A DNA stretch of 64,000 nucleotides from Cytauxzoon felis (lineage: Eukaryota > Apicomplexa > Aconoidasida > Piroplasmida > Theileriidae), in NCBI GenBank assembly GCA_020283715.1, contig JAIQCW010000231.1, positions 1-64,000 of the forward strand, in the 5' to 3' direction. Numbering within the stretch: the first letter of the stretch is position 1; each line of letters begins with the position of its first letter. The position numbers and the translations under genes are program-made. The notes beneath the pieces were generated by a model, which was not told where the DNA came from, made no database searches, and was given only the letters and a program-made list of their open reading frames with translations. Shown one piece after another: positions 51,333-62,132 of the stretch.

Positions 51333-52066
51333 TTATCCACTTGAAAATATAAAAATACCCGGTATGTTACCATAAGGTTGGTAACAGCATACCAATACAA
51401 CTGTCTTGCCACATGAAGACATAGAGCATCCCAAATACTGGAGGTATGAAAAGAGTACGAGTATTCAACACTCACCTTTGTAGCCTTCCATATGACTTGA
51501 GTAAATGACAGTACATTAGGATTCCTACTAGTTACGCCTGAATTATCATCACAGCTCTTAATCCTAATTCCACTTGCCTCTAGTAAAGTCATAGTCGCGA
51601 TTGCCTAGTCAATGTTGAGGAATAAAAATAAGACTCACCTTCATACCAAAAGTCCACAGCCAATTCCTCTTTGAACTTGGACACATCCACTGAAATATAG
51701 TTTGTCCCTGGTAAATTGCGATGATAAAGCGGTATTTCACAGTAGGGGTCGCTTGAAATCTACAAACTGGATGAAATACAGTTGCAATTTACGTACGCGC
51801 TTAGCCTCATGATCTGCCATCTTCTCCAACTCGTTGCTCCTGGAAATAAATGAACATGACCTCATTAAAGAATGAAACGATACCATTCTAGCGGTGAAGA
51901 TGAATGTAATTCGCGGTATCCATTGTGTGCTGATAATAAAAGCTCCTTCTGTTTGTAGAAATGTGTTATGTACTGGAGTAACTCGAGCGAACGACATACA
52001 TACCTTCAAATCATATGAAAACGTGAAAAGTGAACAAATATAAATATAAATAAATATATATAACAT
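51333..52066 (-). CDS. Secreted CAP/SCP-domain protein
   Basis: Six exons: 52066-52004, 51948-51884, 51839-51797, 51759-51639, 51579-51476, 51437-51333; 166 aa, all in phase. Signal peptide (IFIYIYICSLFTFSYD), then SAHNGYRELHSSSPLEW (cf. 'HNxxRxxHxxxxLxW'), LAVDFWYEE (cf. 'W..E'), LSFTQVIWKATKYLGC (cf. 'HFTQxVWxxTxxxGC') and VVLVCCYQPYGNIPG (cf. 'YVVCxYxPxGN'). The His of the second motif is Ser, so the metal-binding tetrad is incomplete. CAP proteins are secreted sterol- or protein-binding factors. Exon 5 uses the acceptor that keeps the frame; another nearby AG breaks it. Confidence 0.75.
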
Positions 52067-52084
52067 AATTTTTATTGAAATTAA

Positions 52085-53317
52085 TCAATTTTGAAGTAAT
52101 GGTTGTGTTAAAACATCATTTTGCGATTCTTGCAAACGCTTAGTGCCTAGCGCGTACATACATAGGCCCACGACGGTACCGATGAAACATACAACATCGA
52201 TGAAACTGAGGGTAGTAGTACTATTACCGGCAATAAATCTTAGTGAAAATGCGATTGATGTGAGTGGGACTTTGGCAGCTCCTAATAGAAATATAAAAGT
52301 AGCTGATCCTTTGAACATGATGATAATATACATGACCCTTATAATAAGGCTGAAAAAGATATACGATAATAAGACCCCTGGTGACCCTTCACAAGTATCG
52401 CATGATACTCCGACAGTGCCACAGTTGTCAACTATGGTATTTACACCTAGAAATAAACATTTGAACCCATCCGTCATATACTTTGCAGAGGCTTGAACTT
52501 TATTCATGTCAGGATACTTTGGTACCAACGGCAGCATCGCTAAAAAATTTAGAACCATTGCGATTAAAGAGGTGAAGAATTGATATTTAAGGAGATGGAA
52601 TGACTGTGAAGTATACTGCATCTCACGTAAAGCAGCAGCGATAGAGTCGGGTATGAGGGATAGAGCATACATCAAATTGTAAATCAAAATGTCATCATAA
52701 CTATCATTCTTCCTCATCAAAGGTTTAATAACAACGAAAAATATAATGATAAACGATGAGACATAGTGAAGGCGATGATATTTCTTGGATAATAAAATGG
52801 TACATGACACAATAGTCAGGGGTACAGCAACCTGACCTAGTAGAACTAGCATCAACCCACTAGTATGAGTACTACCAACAGCTGATAGTGTAGTAGTGAA
52901 TACATCCAGTACACCCAAGACCATCAATGGCTTTAATGAAAATGGCCTTTGTACATATCCCCGATTGACTATATAGAAAAAGACGAATATAATAGCAAAC
53001 AATACAACATGTATACCCGTAATACCCTGGACAGTAACTGTCACGTAATTATGAGTATGATCTATCAATCTCTTTGAAAATATAGTAGTCAGTACATCCA
53101 TTATAACAAACAATGCAGATGCCAACGCAAAATGATGATAAACAATAAAACTCCATACAGTCATCAACCAATCCAACACTTTAAAGAAACAGTACCTGAA
53201 GAAATTTACAACTATTCTAAACGGCATAGAACTCATTGACGACTCCATAACCTCAGCTATGGAGTCATCCATGTCAATAAGCTCTTCCGCAGGATTCGCC
53301 CTAAATAACCTCGGCAT
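52085..53317 (-). CDS. CRT: Chloroquine-resistance-transporter (CRT) homologue
   Basis: 410 aa, one exon, about ten membrane segments with cytosolic termini, as in the drug/metabolite transporter superfamily. Conserved features: V-L-G-V-L-D-V-F in helix 3, VGSTHTSGLMLVLLGQVAVP in helix 4, L-I-P-D-S-I-A-A-A-L-R-E, a loop with Cys residues (CGTVGVSCDTCEG), and AAKVPLTSIAFSLRF in helix 9. In Plasmodium CRT exports peptides/basic compounds from the digestive vacuole; here, without haemoglobin digestion of that type, it may serve another acidic vesicle. The N-terminal MDDSIAEV is acidic as usual. The stop lies 18 nt before the start of the CAP gene. Confidence 0.85.
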   Translation of the reverse strand: MPRLFRANPAEELIDMDDSIAEVMESSMSSMPFRIVVNFFRYCFFKVLDWLMTVWSFIVYHHFALASALFVIMDVLTTIFSKRLIDHTHNYVTVTVQGITGIHVVLFAIIFVFFYIVNRGYVQRPFSLKPLMVLGVLDVFTTTLSAVGSTHTSGLMLVLLGQVAVPLTIVSCTILLSKKYHRLHYVSSFIIIFFVVIKPLMRKNDSYDDILIYNLMYALSLIPDSIAAALREMQYTSQSFHLLKYQFFTSLIAMVLNFLAMLPLVPKYPDMNKVQASAKYMTDGFKCLFLGVNTIVDNCGTVGVSCDTCEGSPGVLLSYIFFSLIIRVMYIIIMFKGSATFIFLLGAAKVPLTSIAFSLRFIAGNSTTTLSFIDVVCFIGTVVGLCMYALGTKRLQESQNDVLTQPLLQN

Positions 53318-53951
53318 ATTGACTCTATCCCTTATCCAACTATAGAACTAAAGATTCTTAGGACTATGCTATTCCGATCCATGGAATTTGACCAGTGGAA
53401 TTGTCGATTCAATGGACGTACCCCATAGAATCATGTACCTATAAAAAAGCGGACTACACATTTACACATTTACAAATCACCCATTATTCAAGCTTGAAAT
53501 AATTATAATACTATGTTTTTGAAGTCAAACGATACGGTCTTTCGTTTATACTTCTAGTATAACAATATGACCTATAGAAGTACGTTTTTGTCTCTAGTCT
53601 CGCATCCATACATCATTCATTCCCCTCCGAGTAGTAGTTTTATTTAATTTCATGACATATATCGCCAACTTTTCTACAACTTTTATAATTCACCCATATG
53701 TACCATTTATACTCATGTGATAAACGATGGTACAGAGGTGGAATAGAACCCTATACCTGCGTAAAAACGCGCGATAATATTCGGTATATGACGTTTATAC
53801 CGCCATTTGGGTGTCTAAACGGCCTTTACACCTCCCCGGCACCTGTCTGCATCTTAGTATGCGCTTGGCCTCCTTCAATGATTCGTCTATTATACTCACT
53901 TAACCTCTGTCAAATTAATATTAACTCTTGTTGGTTTGTAGTTGTAGGAAA
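53318..53951. other. Divergent intergenic region CRT / C2-PH gene
   Basis: 634 nt. Less AT-rich than other spacers in its right half (53690-53900). The frames seen there (e.g. 53698-53961) have no features and no phase-compatible splice into the downstream exon that I would defend. Confidence 0.4.
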
Positions 53952-55748
53952 ATGTGTATAGTTGACCCGCAATCGATTTTAGTATGCGCCTCTTTGGGGT
54001 GTGGTATAATGTCCACTAAATACTTGGTCAATAATATTGATAGATTACCTCATCCCTCTGAATGTAGTTATATAGGGAAATTTTATCGCATAAGTGGTAT
54101 ACATAACCACGATCCTTTGGATTTAATTGTGGATTTACATGACGCTATTGATAATTTAGATGGTGGAAAGTATTATGTTGAAGTAATTTCTGGCCGATTT
54201 AGTTATTATACTCAAACTATACCCGTCAAGAAGGGCAAGCTTGAGATTTATGTACGTTGATAGAAGTATATGATTATGGTACCCCGTACCTCATGTTGTC
54301 TAACTCTACCTCCATCCATTCATATTTTCCTTCAGGAGAAGTTGAATATACACATTCGGCAATGTGATGATGTTCTTGTGATTAATTTGTATAAAAAGCA
54401 CATGTTAAAGTCGACATTATGTGGCACTTTGAAAATCTCAGTGGAAGAGGAAATTTTGAACAATAAGACACCCAAGCGTAGGAGGTATACAATGATCCAC
54501 AACAATAAATCAGGGACACGATTAATGGTAAGTTCTAACATATCTCAGCTCATAAAATTCATATTCAGCTTTCAATGTATAAGTTGAATGAGAATATCTC
54601 ATCGTTTAATATTACACCCCTCACACTACAAGTGATTATGCAGGCACAGAATGAGGGGAATATCTTGGGTGAGTTGAAGAACAATCTCTTGGTGTCCATT
54701 GTAGATTCCTTTGATACATCACTACTACAGAAGAGGATATGTTAAATGGGTTAGAAGGAATGACCGAAGTTGAAAAGCTGCGTTACTTCGCAAAGGTGAT
54801 CTCAGGGCCACTAAAGAAAATGAATACATTCGGGAAAATGTGGACTGAATATTACTTCAAACCACTAGAAATATCGCCCGGTTGCTGGGAATGGTGTTTC
54901 TGGGATAATATCGAAAGCTATAATGTATGTTCACAAACTAAAATGAACGTAGCGTTAAAATAAAAGATTAATATTACCTCTCCACTTGAGGTCCAATCTC
55001 TACCTTCACCATCATCAACTTCTTTTCCACTCGCCGTGGTGGCCTTCCTTATTTACTTCCCCCTCCGCTTCCCTGAGATCAGCTACGGGTAGACCACTTG
55101 AGGTACAATCACTATCCTTGCCACGATCTCAGGGAGTGGCTCTACCCTTTAGGGATAGGTAATTGGAAGAAGCCTCCACGGCGAGTGGAAGACAAGGTTG
55201 TAACCTCAGGTGGAGGGATGATATTAATCTTCTATGGACAACAACGGTTAAATAGTATTGTTTATTCATTAATTTGATGATATATATAGAGTGGAGATGA
55301 ATGTGTGGGTAGTTATTCGTTTTTGGCGATAAGTGTGGTGGTGGCGGATCCATCGAACCGTAGATATTTTTATATAAAATATCATGATATTGATGGTGAA
55401 CATGGTATTTTATTTAAAAAAGTGGATAGGGATCGTGATTTATGGTCGGATGGTGTATATGAGTTTGTAGAGCGTGTACGTGAGATATATTTTAAGAATC
55501 CGGAGTTTCGTACATTGAAAAAGATAAAAAAGCATATAAAAAGATGTAAAGATTTATGTCCAGATATTAGAATTGATAGTATAAATTCAGAATTGAATAA
55601 AAATAAATTAGAATCTAAGACTGATGTAGATGGTCAACACATTAAACATCATACATTGACTAGTCCATTAAATCGCACATCAATAAAGACGAATTTACAG
55701 AATCATATACAAAAAATGGCTTCTAACATGTATATAAAGCCAAATTAA
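53952..55748 (+). CDS. C2-like plus PH-like domain protein
   Basis: Five exons: 53952-54251, 54336-54527, 54569-54668, 54731-54924, 55290-55748; 414 aa, in phase. The first 200 residues form beta strands with spacing of a C2 domain (GGKYYVEVISGRF, DDVLVINLYKK, CGTLKISVEE), without obvious Ca-binding Asp clusters. The second part reads W-E-W-C-F-W-D, F-L-A-I-S-V-V-V-A-D, then R-R-Y-F-Y-I-K-Y and D-L-W-x-D-G-V-Y-E-F, resembling a PH-type domain with its end helix. The stop at 54961 in the non-spliced frame is avoided by a GTATGT donor (54925). Intron 4 (365 nt) holds R20. Membrane binding is inferred. Confidence 0.6.
54975..55215. mobile_element. Foldback element copy R20 (C2-PH intron 4)
   Basis: CCACTCGCCGTGG, ATTTACTTCCCCC, TGAGATCAGCTACGGG, CCACGATCTCAGGGAGTGGC, CCCTTTAGGGATAGG, CTCCACGGCGAGTGG, CCTCAGGTGGA. 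Confidence 0.75.
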
Positions 55749-56560
55749 TTTAATATTTATATATGTATTGCGTCTCACTTATGACCCCGCAATGCGTCTT
55801 ACACATTTGCTTGTTATATTCTTAATAATGTTAGATACATCCATATATACAATAAAATATACCCGCAATAATATGGTGTTGTTAAATGATATAATTTAAA
55901 GGTCAATTGTAATTATAAAGAAATATTATTATAGTATTGATGTTAACAAGTATATTAATTTCGACATTAAAGCACCTTAAAGAGCACTCGAATTTCTATT
56001 AGACTTAATGATAGTGTTTACGCCCGTTGATGCATATTAAAGTTATAATCGTTCAATGTATATTATCAATATGTAATTTAAATACTTATATATTTCAAGG
56101 ATTGAATGTAGTATTGATCATTTATAAGGATTGTTATTCTAATTGAAGATATAAATGTATAGAATATAAAGGTTCTATGTGTCTTTTATATCATTCACAT
56201 GACTATACTCTTGAATAATCTATAATGAATCTTGATTAAATTCATTATATAAAGACATAATTTATAATATAAATAGGATATTTTTGATATAATTAATCAT
56301 TTAAAAATAGATGTTTCATTTATATAAACGTTTAAATAGTATTGATTTATAATATCAATTCATTGGAATAATAACTATTATTTAATTTAAATTAGACCCA
56401 TAAACAAGGGGATTTTATATATCATTACCATATTTAGGTAAATCGACTAGATTTTTTTTCATTAGTCGATATAACCATTTATTACATTTGTATTAATGGA
56501 TATTTAATTTATAATTATTTACTATGCGTGGTCGCATCAGTTAAATTTATTATTTTAAAA
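55749..56560. other. Long AT-rich intergenic region
   Basis: About 810 nt upstream of the AP2 gene, the longest repeat-free gap. No coding frame or RNA gene recognised. Long upstream regions are common for regulated apicomplexan genes. Confidence 0.45.
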
Positions 56561-57019
56561 ATGTATAAAATGACAAAGTGTATTAAAGAACGTAATTTAC
56601 GTAAAATACCTATAGGTGCTAAAAAACTACCAAATATACCCGATGAAGATTATTTTAGTAATGTACCAGGTGTATATTATCATTTTACTAAAATGGAATG
56701 GAGAACTACATGTAAAGATCCATTAATAAAATCTAAACGTTGGCAAAAAACATTCGGTATTAAAAAATATGGTTTCTATGAAGCTAAAAATAAAGCTGAA
56801 ATATTATGTATGGAATCTATTCGACAAATCAAATTTAATGAATATATCAATTGTATGGATACATACTCAAGATTAAATAATGATACACATTATTTCATAC
56901 CCACATTCAATAATCATACAAATTATAATATCACAATGTGCCCTTATTGCCTACACTATTGTAATAAAAATGATCTCACATTCAATAACTACTTTAATAA
57001 CATACAAACCAACACATGA
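56561..57019 (+). CDS. Small AP2-domain (ApiAP2-like) protein
   Basis: 152 aa from the first in-frame ATG. One AP2-type domain at about residues 36-90: P-G-V-Y-Y-H (cf. 'GVyyxk'), M-E-W, then F-G-I-K-K-Y-G-F-Y-E-A-K-N-K-A, the strand-strand-helix layout of ApiAP2 DNA-binding domains, followed by a helix with C-M-E-S-I-R. The C-terminus has CPYCLHYC, a possible extra zinc site. ApiAP2 proteins are the main stage-specific transcription factors of Apicomplexa. No AT-hook. Confidence 0.75.
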   Translation: MYKMTKCIKERNLRKIPIGAKKLPNIPDEDYFSNVPGVYYHFTKMEWRTTCKDPLIKSKRWQKTFGIKKYGFYEAKNKAEILCMESIRQIKFNEYINCMDTYSRLNNDTHYFIPTFNNHTNYNITMCPYCLHYCNKNDLTFNNYFNNIQTNT

Positions 57020-57094
57020 AAACAATATAATCTTTTATATACATTCAATTTTAATTATCAATTAGATATATGAGAATAATACCATAAACATGGT

Positions 57095-57780
57095 TCATCT
57101 ACTTACACCTGAGGTACATCCTGCCGTCAGCTACCCACTTGAGGTTACCACCACCGTTGGTCTTGCAGACAGCTCTTCCAATTACCTCTCTCTAAAGAGT
57201 ATAGCCACTCCCAGAGATCGTGGCGGATGTCCCACTCGAGGTAACATCCAACACAACCTTAGCACCATCTTCCATCATTCCCATGATGGATGATCCATCA
57301 CTACCTTCAATATACCCCAGAAATGTAGGGATAAAAAACACTATATGCCCTACTTTTTCAATGTATATTAAAGATACTACACTAATGTAACATATACTAA
57401 TATATCAATACAATTGAAGGATGATATATAGTTGTATGGAGGTATACAAGTACTTATATAAAGTATTATTATATTATATATACTGTTTAACTACTAACAA
57501 GATATGAAGTAAACTACCTATATATCATAGTAGTAGATTTATATAAATAATTACACTTCATAAAATTATTAGAATTATATACTTCAATTATAAATAATAA
57601 TACATATAAATTATGGTAATTAAAATTAATTATTTGAGAAAATTAGTGATGTAACCTGGGTGGATTCCCGTAGCCGACTAGTGGTAGGCGTAGGGGGTGG
57701 TAAATAGAAGAGCTGTCTGCAAGACGACCTCAGGTGGAAAGGCGAGTGGAAGACAAGGTTGTAACTTAAGGTCGAACAGT
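57095..57780. mobile_element. Foldback element copy R21 with long centre B (intergenic)
   Basis: Left arm 57095-57310 (CCTGCCGTCAGC, GTCTTGCAGACAGCTC, TCTCTAAAGAG...GAGATCGTGG and the CCATCATTCCCATGATGG hairpin), AT-rich centre 57330-57640 matching R7 (ACAATTGAAGGATGAT), diverged right arm 57645-57780 (GTAAATAGAAGAGCTGTC, CCTCAGGTGGA, GGCGAGTGG). Confidence 0.7.
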
Positions 57781-58115
57781 GCAAAAAAATGTATATAATG
57801 TACTTTCGATGAACATCGACGTAATAATCTTCTTGATATTAAATCTTCATTGTGCAATACATTAAAGGTGTATAATTCATGATATAATTAACCTGTCAGA
57901 TTACAAAAGATTATAGTGTATCATGATAGATTGTAGACGTTCCATTGTAATATTATAAATGTCTAAAAATGTTTACTGTATTATACGGTAACTTCATGTA
58001 TAATCCAAAGATTCATTTTTAGTATTACAATGGTAAATGTACTTTCGCCACTACATTATCCATTGAATCTACATGTTCATTTAGATTTAATCATCATACA
58101 GGTTAATTAAATTGT
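57781..58115. other. Intergenic 3' region of the WD-repeat gene
   Basis: AT-rich, no frame or repeat module. GTACTTTCG occurs twice. Confidence 0.35.
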
Positions 58116-59286
58116 TTATCTACATGCCAAAACATTTATACGTATCCCAATATTATAACATCTATAAAAAATTTTTGATATAGAATATTTAAAAGTGAAG
58201 AAAATATATACTTTGTCTTGAGTTCAATATTATTATTGACATTATATACTCTTGAAATTTTTATAGTACCATTAGAATCACCCGTAATAATACAACCCTA
58301 TAAATTAAGAATAATTAATACATGATACATACATTAAAATAAATTACATCTTTAATCCTCTTTGTATGAAGTTGAAATTGTTGTGTTGTAGAATCTGTAA
58401 ATATAAAATCAATTGAATAATAATAACAAACTATTATAAAAAATAATATTACCATCATCAGTACATGCGATTATATTCTCATCATTCCAACAACAACATG
58501 TAACTATAAATGATTTAAATTATTATAAATGGAATTCATCATACATTTCTTATCATTTTTAAAACTCTTTACTTCATCATCATCTGTTGAACACATAAAA
58601 ATCTAAAATATAATTCATTTAAATATAATTTATATATAAATACCTCATTATTCATCAATATTAAATAATATTTACCATTTATATTCCATTGTATATCAAT
58701 TGGTGGATTTATTAAAGTAGTATTAAAGATACATAAATATGTATTCATATCCCATAATCTTAAATATAAATCTAAACTAGTAGAAATAAATAATGATCCA
58801 TCTTTATAAATTGATAATCCTGTAATCTCTTTTTTATGACCTTTAAAATTTTTTACTAAATTTAAATCTTTAATATAATACATTGATATATCACCATATT
58901 CATTACCAATTAATATAAATCCATCATTACCATCAACATGTATAGATAAAGCAGTTATATAACCATCACTCAACATTATCTCACCATGTTTCTTCCTTTT
59001 CTTCAAGTTATAAACTCTAAATATAATAATTTATTATAAAATTAATTAAAAACAAACTGAACAGTTTCATCTGTACCTCCACAAACTAAATAATCATTAG
59101 ACACTTTCATACATCTTATAGATCCCTAAATGAGTATAGTATAGAAATATAGTAACCACTAACTTGAGTACAAATAAATCGGAATACTTGATCAATTCCA
59201 GAGTCATCTTGTCCAAAAGAATCATCATCTTGATCGTATTCAAAACCGACCAAACCACCTTCATATCCACCAGCTATAACTAACAT
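58116..59286 (-). CDS. MAK11/PAK1IP1-like WD-repeat protein
   Basis: Eight exons: 59286-59164, 59125-59058, 59016-58644, 58602-58545, 58503-58453, 58394-58333, 58297-58212, 58161-58116; 288 aa, every join in phase. WD-type blades are visible: MLVIAGGYEGGLVGFE, LVCGGTDETVQVYNLKKRK, GHKKEITGLSIY...LWDM, CCCWNDENIIACTDDG, H-T-K-R-I-K-D-V, GCIITGDSNGTIKI. The pattern 'G-T-D-E-x-V-x-x-Y-x-L-x-x-R-x-x-x-G' after blade 1 is characteristic of MAK11/PAK1IP1, a 60S subunit assembly factor in the nucleolus. Introns are 34-50 nt. The shortest exons are only about 46-51 nt. Confidence 0.7.
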
Positions 59287-59587
59287 TATTATATATATGC
59301 GATTAATTTATAGTAAACTATGGCATTCCTTGGGCGAATGACTCAAGTAGCTCATGAACGGTGTCGATATGGACAAAAAATTAGAAATGGAAAATAATAT
59401 ATTTAATTGAATATTATTAAAATTTAATATATGTTATGTTTATATTTAATTGTTATAATGGTAATTAATGTGTAATTTTTTAAATATTATCACAAGTGAC
59501 CAATTGACTCGTGTTTTCCACGTTAAGGTAGATTTATACCTAGAATCTGTATAATAAACCAAGATGATTTAATATATTTGTATAAAA
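59287..59587. other. Divergent promoter region WD gene / syntaxin
   Basis: 301 nt, AT-rich, no repeat module. A somewhat GC-richer stretch near 59500-59530. Confidence 0.35.
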
Positions 59588-61035
59588 ATGTATAATCGTA
59601 CATATCAGCTGAAAAGTTTAGCTGAGGGTCGATCTGTATCCAATACATATCAGCCTGACTGTATCATAACAGTTACAGCAAATACCCTTGTAGAAAATAA
59701 ATTGGTATGTTTAATATATATAATATTTAATAAATAATTAGGCTGAATCTAATGATAATGATTTATTTGGGCCAGAGTTTGCTCAGTATTTATCGGATGT
59801 TGAAGCTACAAGACAATTTATAAAATTTATAAATGATGGAGCAGAGTCTATAAATAAATTAATGAATTTAAGTTTAGATGTAGTATCTAAGGAACAAAAT
59901 GATGATATTAGTAATAAATTAAATAAATTAATAGAGAAAACTAATATTATCTGTACTAGATGTAAGACAAATATAACAAAATTAGAACCACTGAAATCTA
60001 TTGGTACACCAACTGAAGCACGTATGCGTACAAATGCTTATAATGTATGCATTAAACATTTCCAAGATGCTATGAAAAGATATCAAGACTCTCAAATTAA
60101 TTTTAGAAAATCAATTAAAGATCGCGCTGTTAGACAAATTCAACTCATTCACCCAGATTTAAAACCCAATGAACTTGAAGAAATTATGTCACATTCCTCT
60201 CACTCTACAGTCGAATATATGGCCAAGACCAATATTATCGGAGTATGTTAATAGTTTATACATACCTGAAATTATAGAATATAACTCTACGAGATGCTGT
60301 CGCTAATATACAGGGCAAATACAATGATGTACTCGCTCTAGAACAAAGTAAGTTGTTTATTATGTAGAAGGATGATATATGATAATTATACATATGTTAT
60401 CCTTGCGTACTTTATCTCCATCTGAGGTTACAACCTTATCTTCCACTCGCCGTGGTGGCCTCTTCTACTTACTTCCCCCTCCGCTTCCCTGAGATCAGCT
60501 ACGGGTTCCACTCGAGGTCCAGTACTACACTTCAGTCCATCACTACCTTCACCACGATCTCTGGGAGTGGCTATACTCTTTAGGGATAGGTAAATAGAAG
60601 GGCCTCCACGGCGAGTGGAACAGAGGTAGTATAAGATGAGGTGGATTGGACCTCGGTGTAGGAGATAGTTATAGTACCTTGTGGAAAACACTAATATTCA
60701 TAATGGATTATGGAAAAGATTATGTGTATAGGATACTTTCTCCTATAATTACACTTCTTTTGATTCTTATTCATGTAATAATTACTTCAGGTATGGAAGG
60801 TTTGAAGCAGATGATGGTTGAGTTGGCTGGTATAGTGAGTTATCAGGGTGATTTGATAGAACAGATAGAGCATAATGCTTTAAAGGCTGTTGATTATACG
60901 GATCGTGCTAATGTTCAATTAGTAAAGGCTCGTGAGAATAAATTGCGTAGCGGCAAAATTTTAATGTGGCTGAGTTGTATAGTAATAATAGGAGGCATTG
61001 CAATTATAATACCTATAATGATGAAAATTACTTGA
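59588..61035 (+). CDS. Syntaxin (Qa-SNARE)
   Basis: Four exons: 59588-59704, 59742-60242, 60278-60347, 60791-61035; 310 aa. Helical N-terminal Habc-type region, R-M-R-T-N-A-Y at its end, then the SNARE helix starting at LALEQS across intron 3, M-M-V-E-L-A-G-I-V with the syntaxin-type Y-Q-G-D-L-I-E-Q-I-E-H-N (central Gln of the zero layer), and a C-terminal membrane anchor (ILMWLSCIVIIGGIAIIIPI). Plasma-membrane/secretory type by the N-terminal length. It mediates vesicle fusion. Intron 3 (443 nt) holds element R22. Confidence 0.88.
60415..60660. mobile_element. Foldback element copy R22 (syntaxin intron 3)
   Basis: CCACTCGCCGTGGTGGCC, TTACTTCCCCC, TGAGATCAGCTACGGG, AGGTCCAGTACTAC centre, CCACGATCTCTGGGAGTGG, CTCTTTAGGGATAGG, CTCCACGGCGAGTGG. 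Confidence 0.75.
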
Positions 61036-61072
61036 AATTTTTTATAAAAATTTTATAAATTTATATTTAGAT

Positions 61073-62132
61073 ATGAGTTCTATTTCTTTAAAATTTTATG
61101 TCTACTGGGAGAAACAAAAACCAGGGGAATCTACGTGTGGAATACATGCCCTTAATGCTATCCTTCAGGTACTAGCTACCTTTCCTATAATTCTTAACAT
61201 AAATATAGGCTCCTAGTGTAGATTATAATGAATTGTATTCCATAGCTCTAGATCAAGAACAATTAGAGCGTCAATTCCTACTCAGTGCAGGTACCTTTAT
61301 GTGATTAAATCTCACCAATCTATACTCAGGCATGACTGAAGAGGATTATAAACTAATGAACGGTCATCAAAACTCCTACGAGTTTGATATCAGTGTAAGT
61401 TGCACTCAAGGTCAAATATAATATATTCTCCACTACATTGTCTTTTTCTTGAAGATAGCTCTCTACTGAGGTTACATCACTAACTTCACCTTCATTTCCA
61501 TTGCATGGAGCTCTTCTATTTACCTCCCCTCGGATTCCCGTAGATCATCCTCGGTATTCCACTTGAGGTCCAATCCTCTACACCTCCACCTCCGCCACGA
61601 TCTCTGGGAGTGGCATTACTCTTTAGAGATAGGTAATTGGAAGAGCCTCCACGGCGAGTGGAACATAGGTGAAGATGAAGAGTAGGATGTAACCTCAGAT
61701 TAGGAACCATCTATTACGTTTGTTATTTTCATGATTATTAAAATAGGTCTTAGAAAAGGCATTGGACAGGCGTAGTTATACATCTGAGCGTTGTACGTTG
61801 AAGACGTTGTATAATTTGAGAATAGATGATGAAAAAATCGCATATTTATGTAATATATATGGGCATTGGCTGAGTATAAGGCATATTCATAATGGTCGAT
61901 GGTAAATTTAACATTTTATATTCAAAATAAATGGTATAGGTTCATATTGGATAGTACAAGGGAGGATCTTGTGGAGTTAAATGGCAAGGGTTTATGTAAT
62001 TATTTGAATAAATTATTATCGAGTAATCAGAGTGTATTTTTGATAAAGAGGAGGAGTTTTGAGGAATTGCCATCATATAAATCGAATGGAGAAGAATTAT
62101 TAGAGCATCAGAGAATTATAATACTTGAATAA
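61073..62132 (+). CDS. Josephin-domain deubiquitinase
   Basis: Five exons: 61073-61168, 61209-61290, 61330-61394, 61747-61901, 61940-62132; 196 aa, in phase. Short Josephin-only type (as Josephin-1/2): E-K-Q-x-P-G-E-S-T-C-G-I-H-A-L-N with the catalytic Cys, Q-A-P-S, S-Y-E-F-D-I-S-V-L-E-K-A-L, then G-H-W-L-S-I-R with the catalytic His and, across intron 4, W-F-I-L-D-S-T with the downstream acidic residue. Cleaves ubiquitin chains. Intron 3 (352 nt) carries R23. Confidence 0.85.
61440..61700. mobile_element. Foldback element copy R23 (Josephin intron 3)
   Basis: CCATTGCATGGAGC, CTATTTACCTCCCC, CGTAGATCATCCTCGG, CCACGATCTCTGGGAGTGGC, CTCTTTAGAGATAGG, CTCCACGGCGAGTGG. The element fills most of the intron. 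Confidence 0.75.

Noticed and set aside
54925..54963. Stop of the C2 gene at 54961 as the gene end
   Set aside because: A canonical donor precedes it and the downstream PH-like exon has no start codon of its own.
1671..61700. Foldback elements as transcription terminators or structured RNA genes
   Set aside because: They occur in both orientations, in introns and intergenic spacers, with changing centres, which fits mobile repeats better than a regulatory RNA family.
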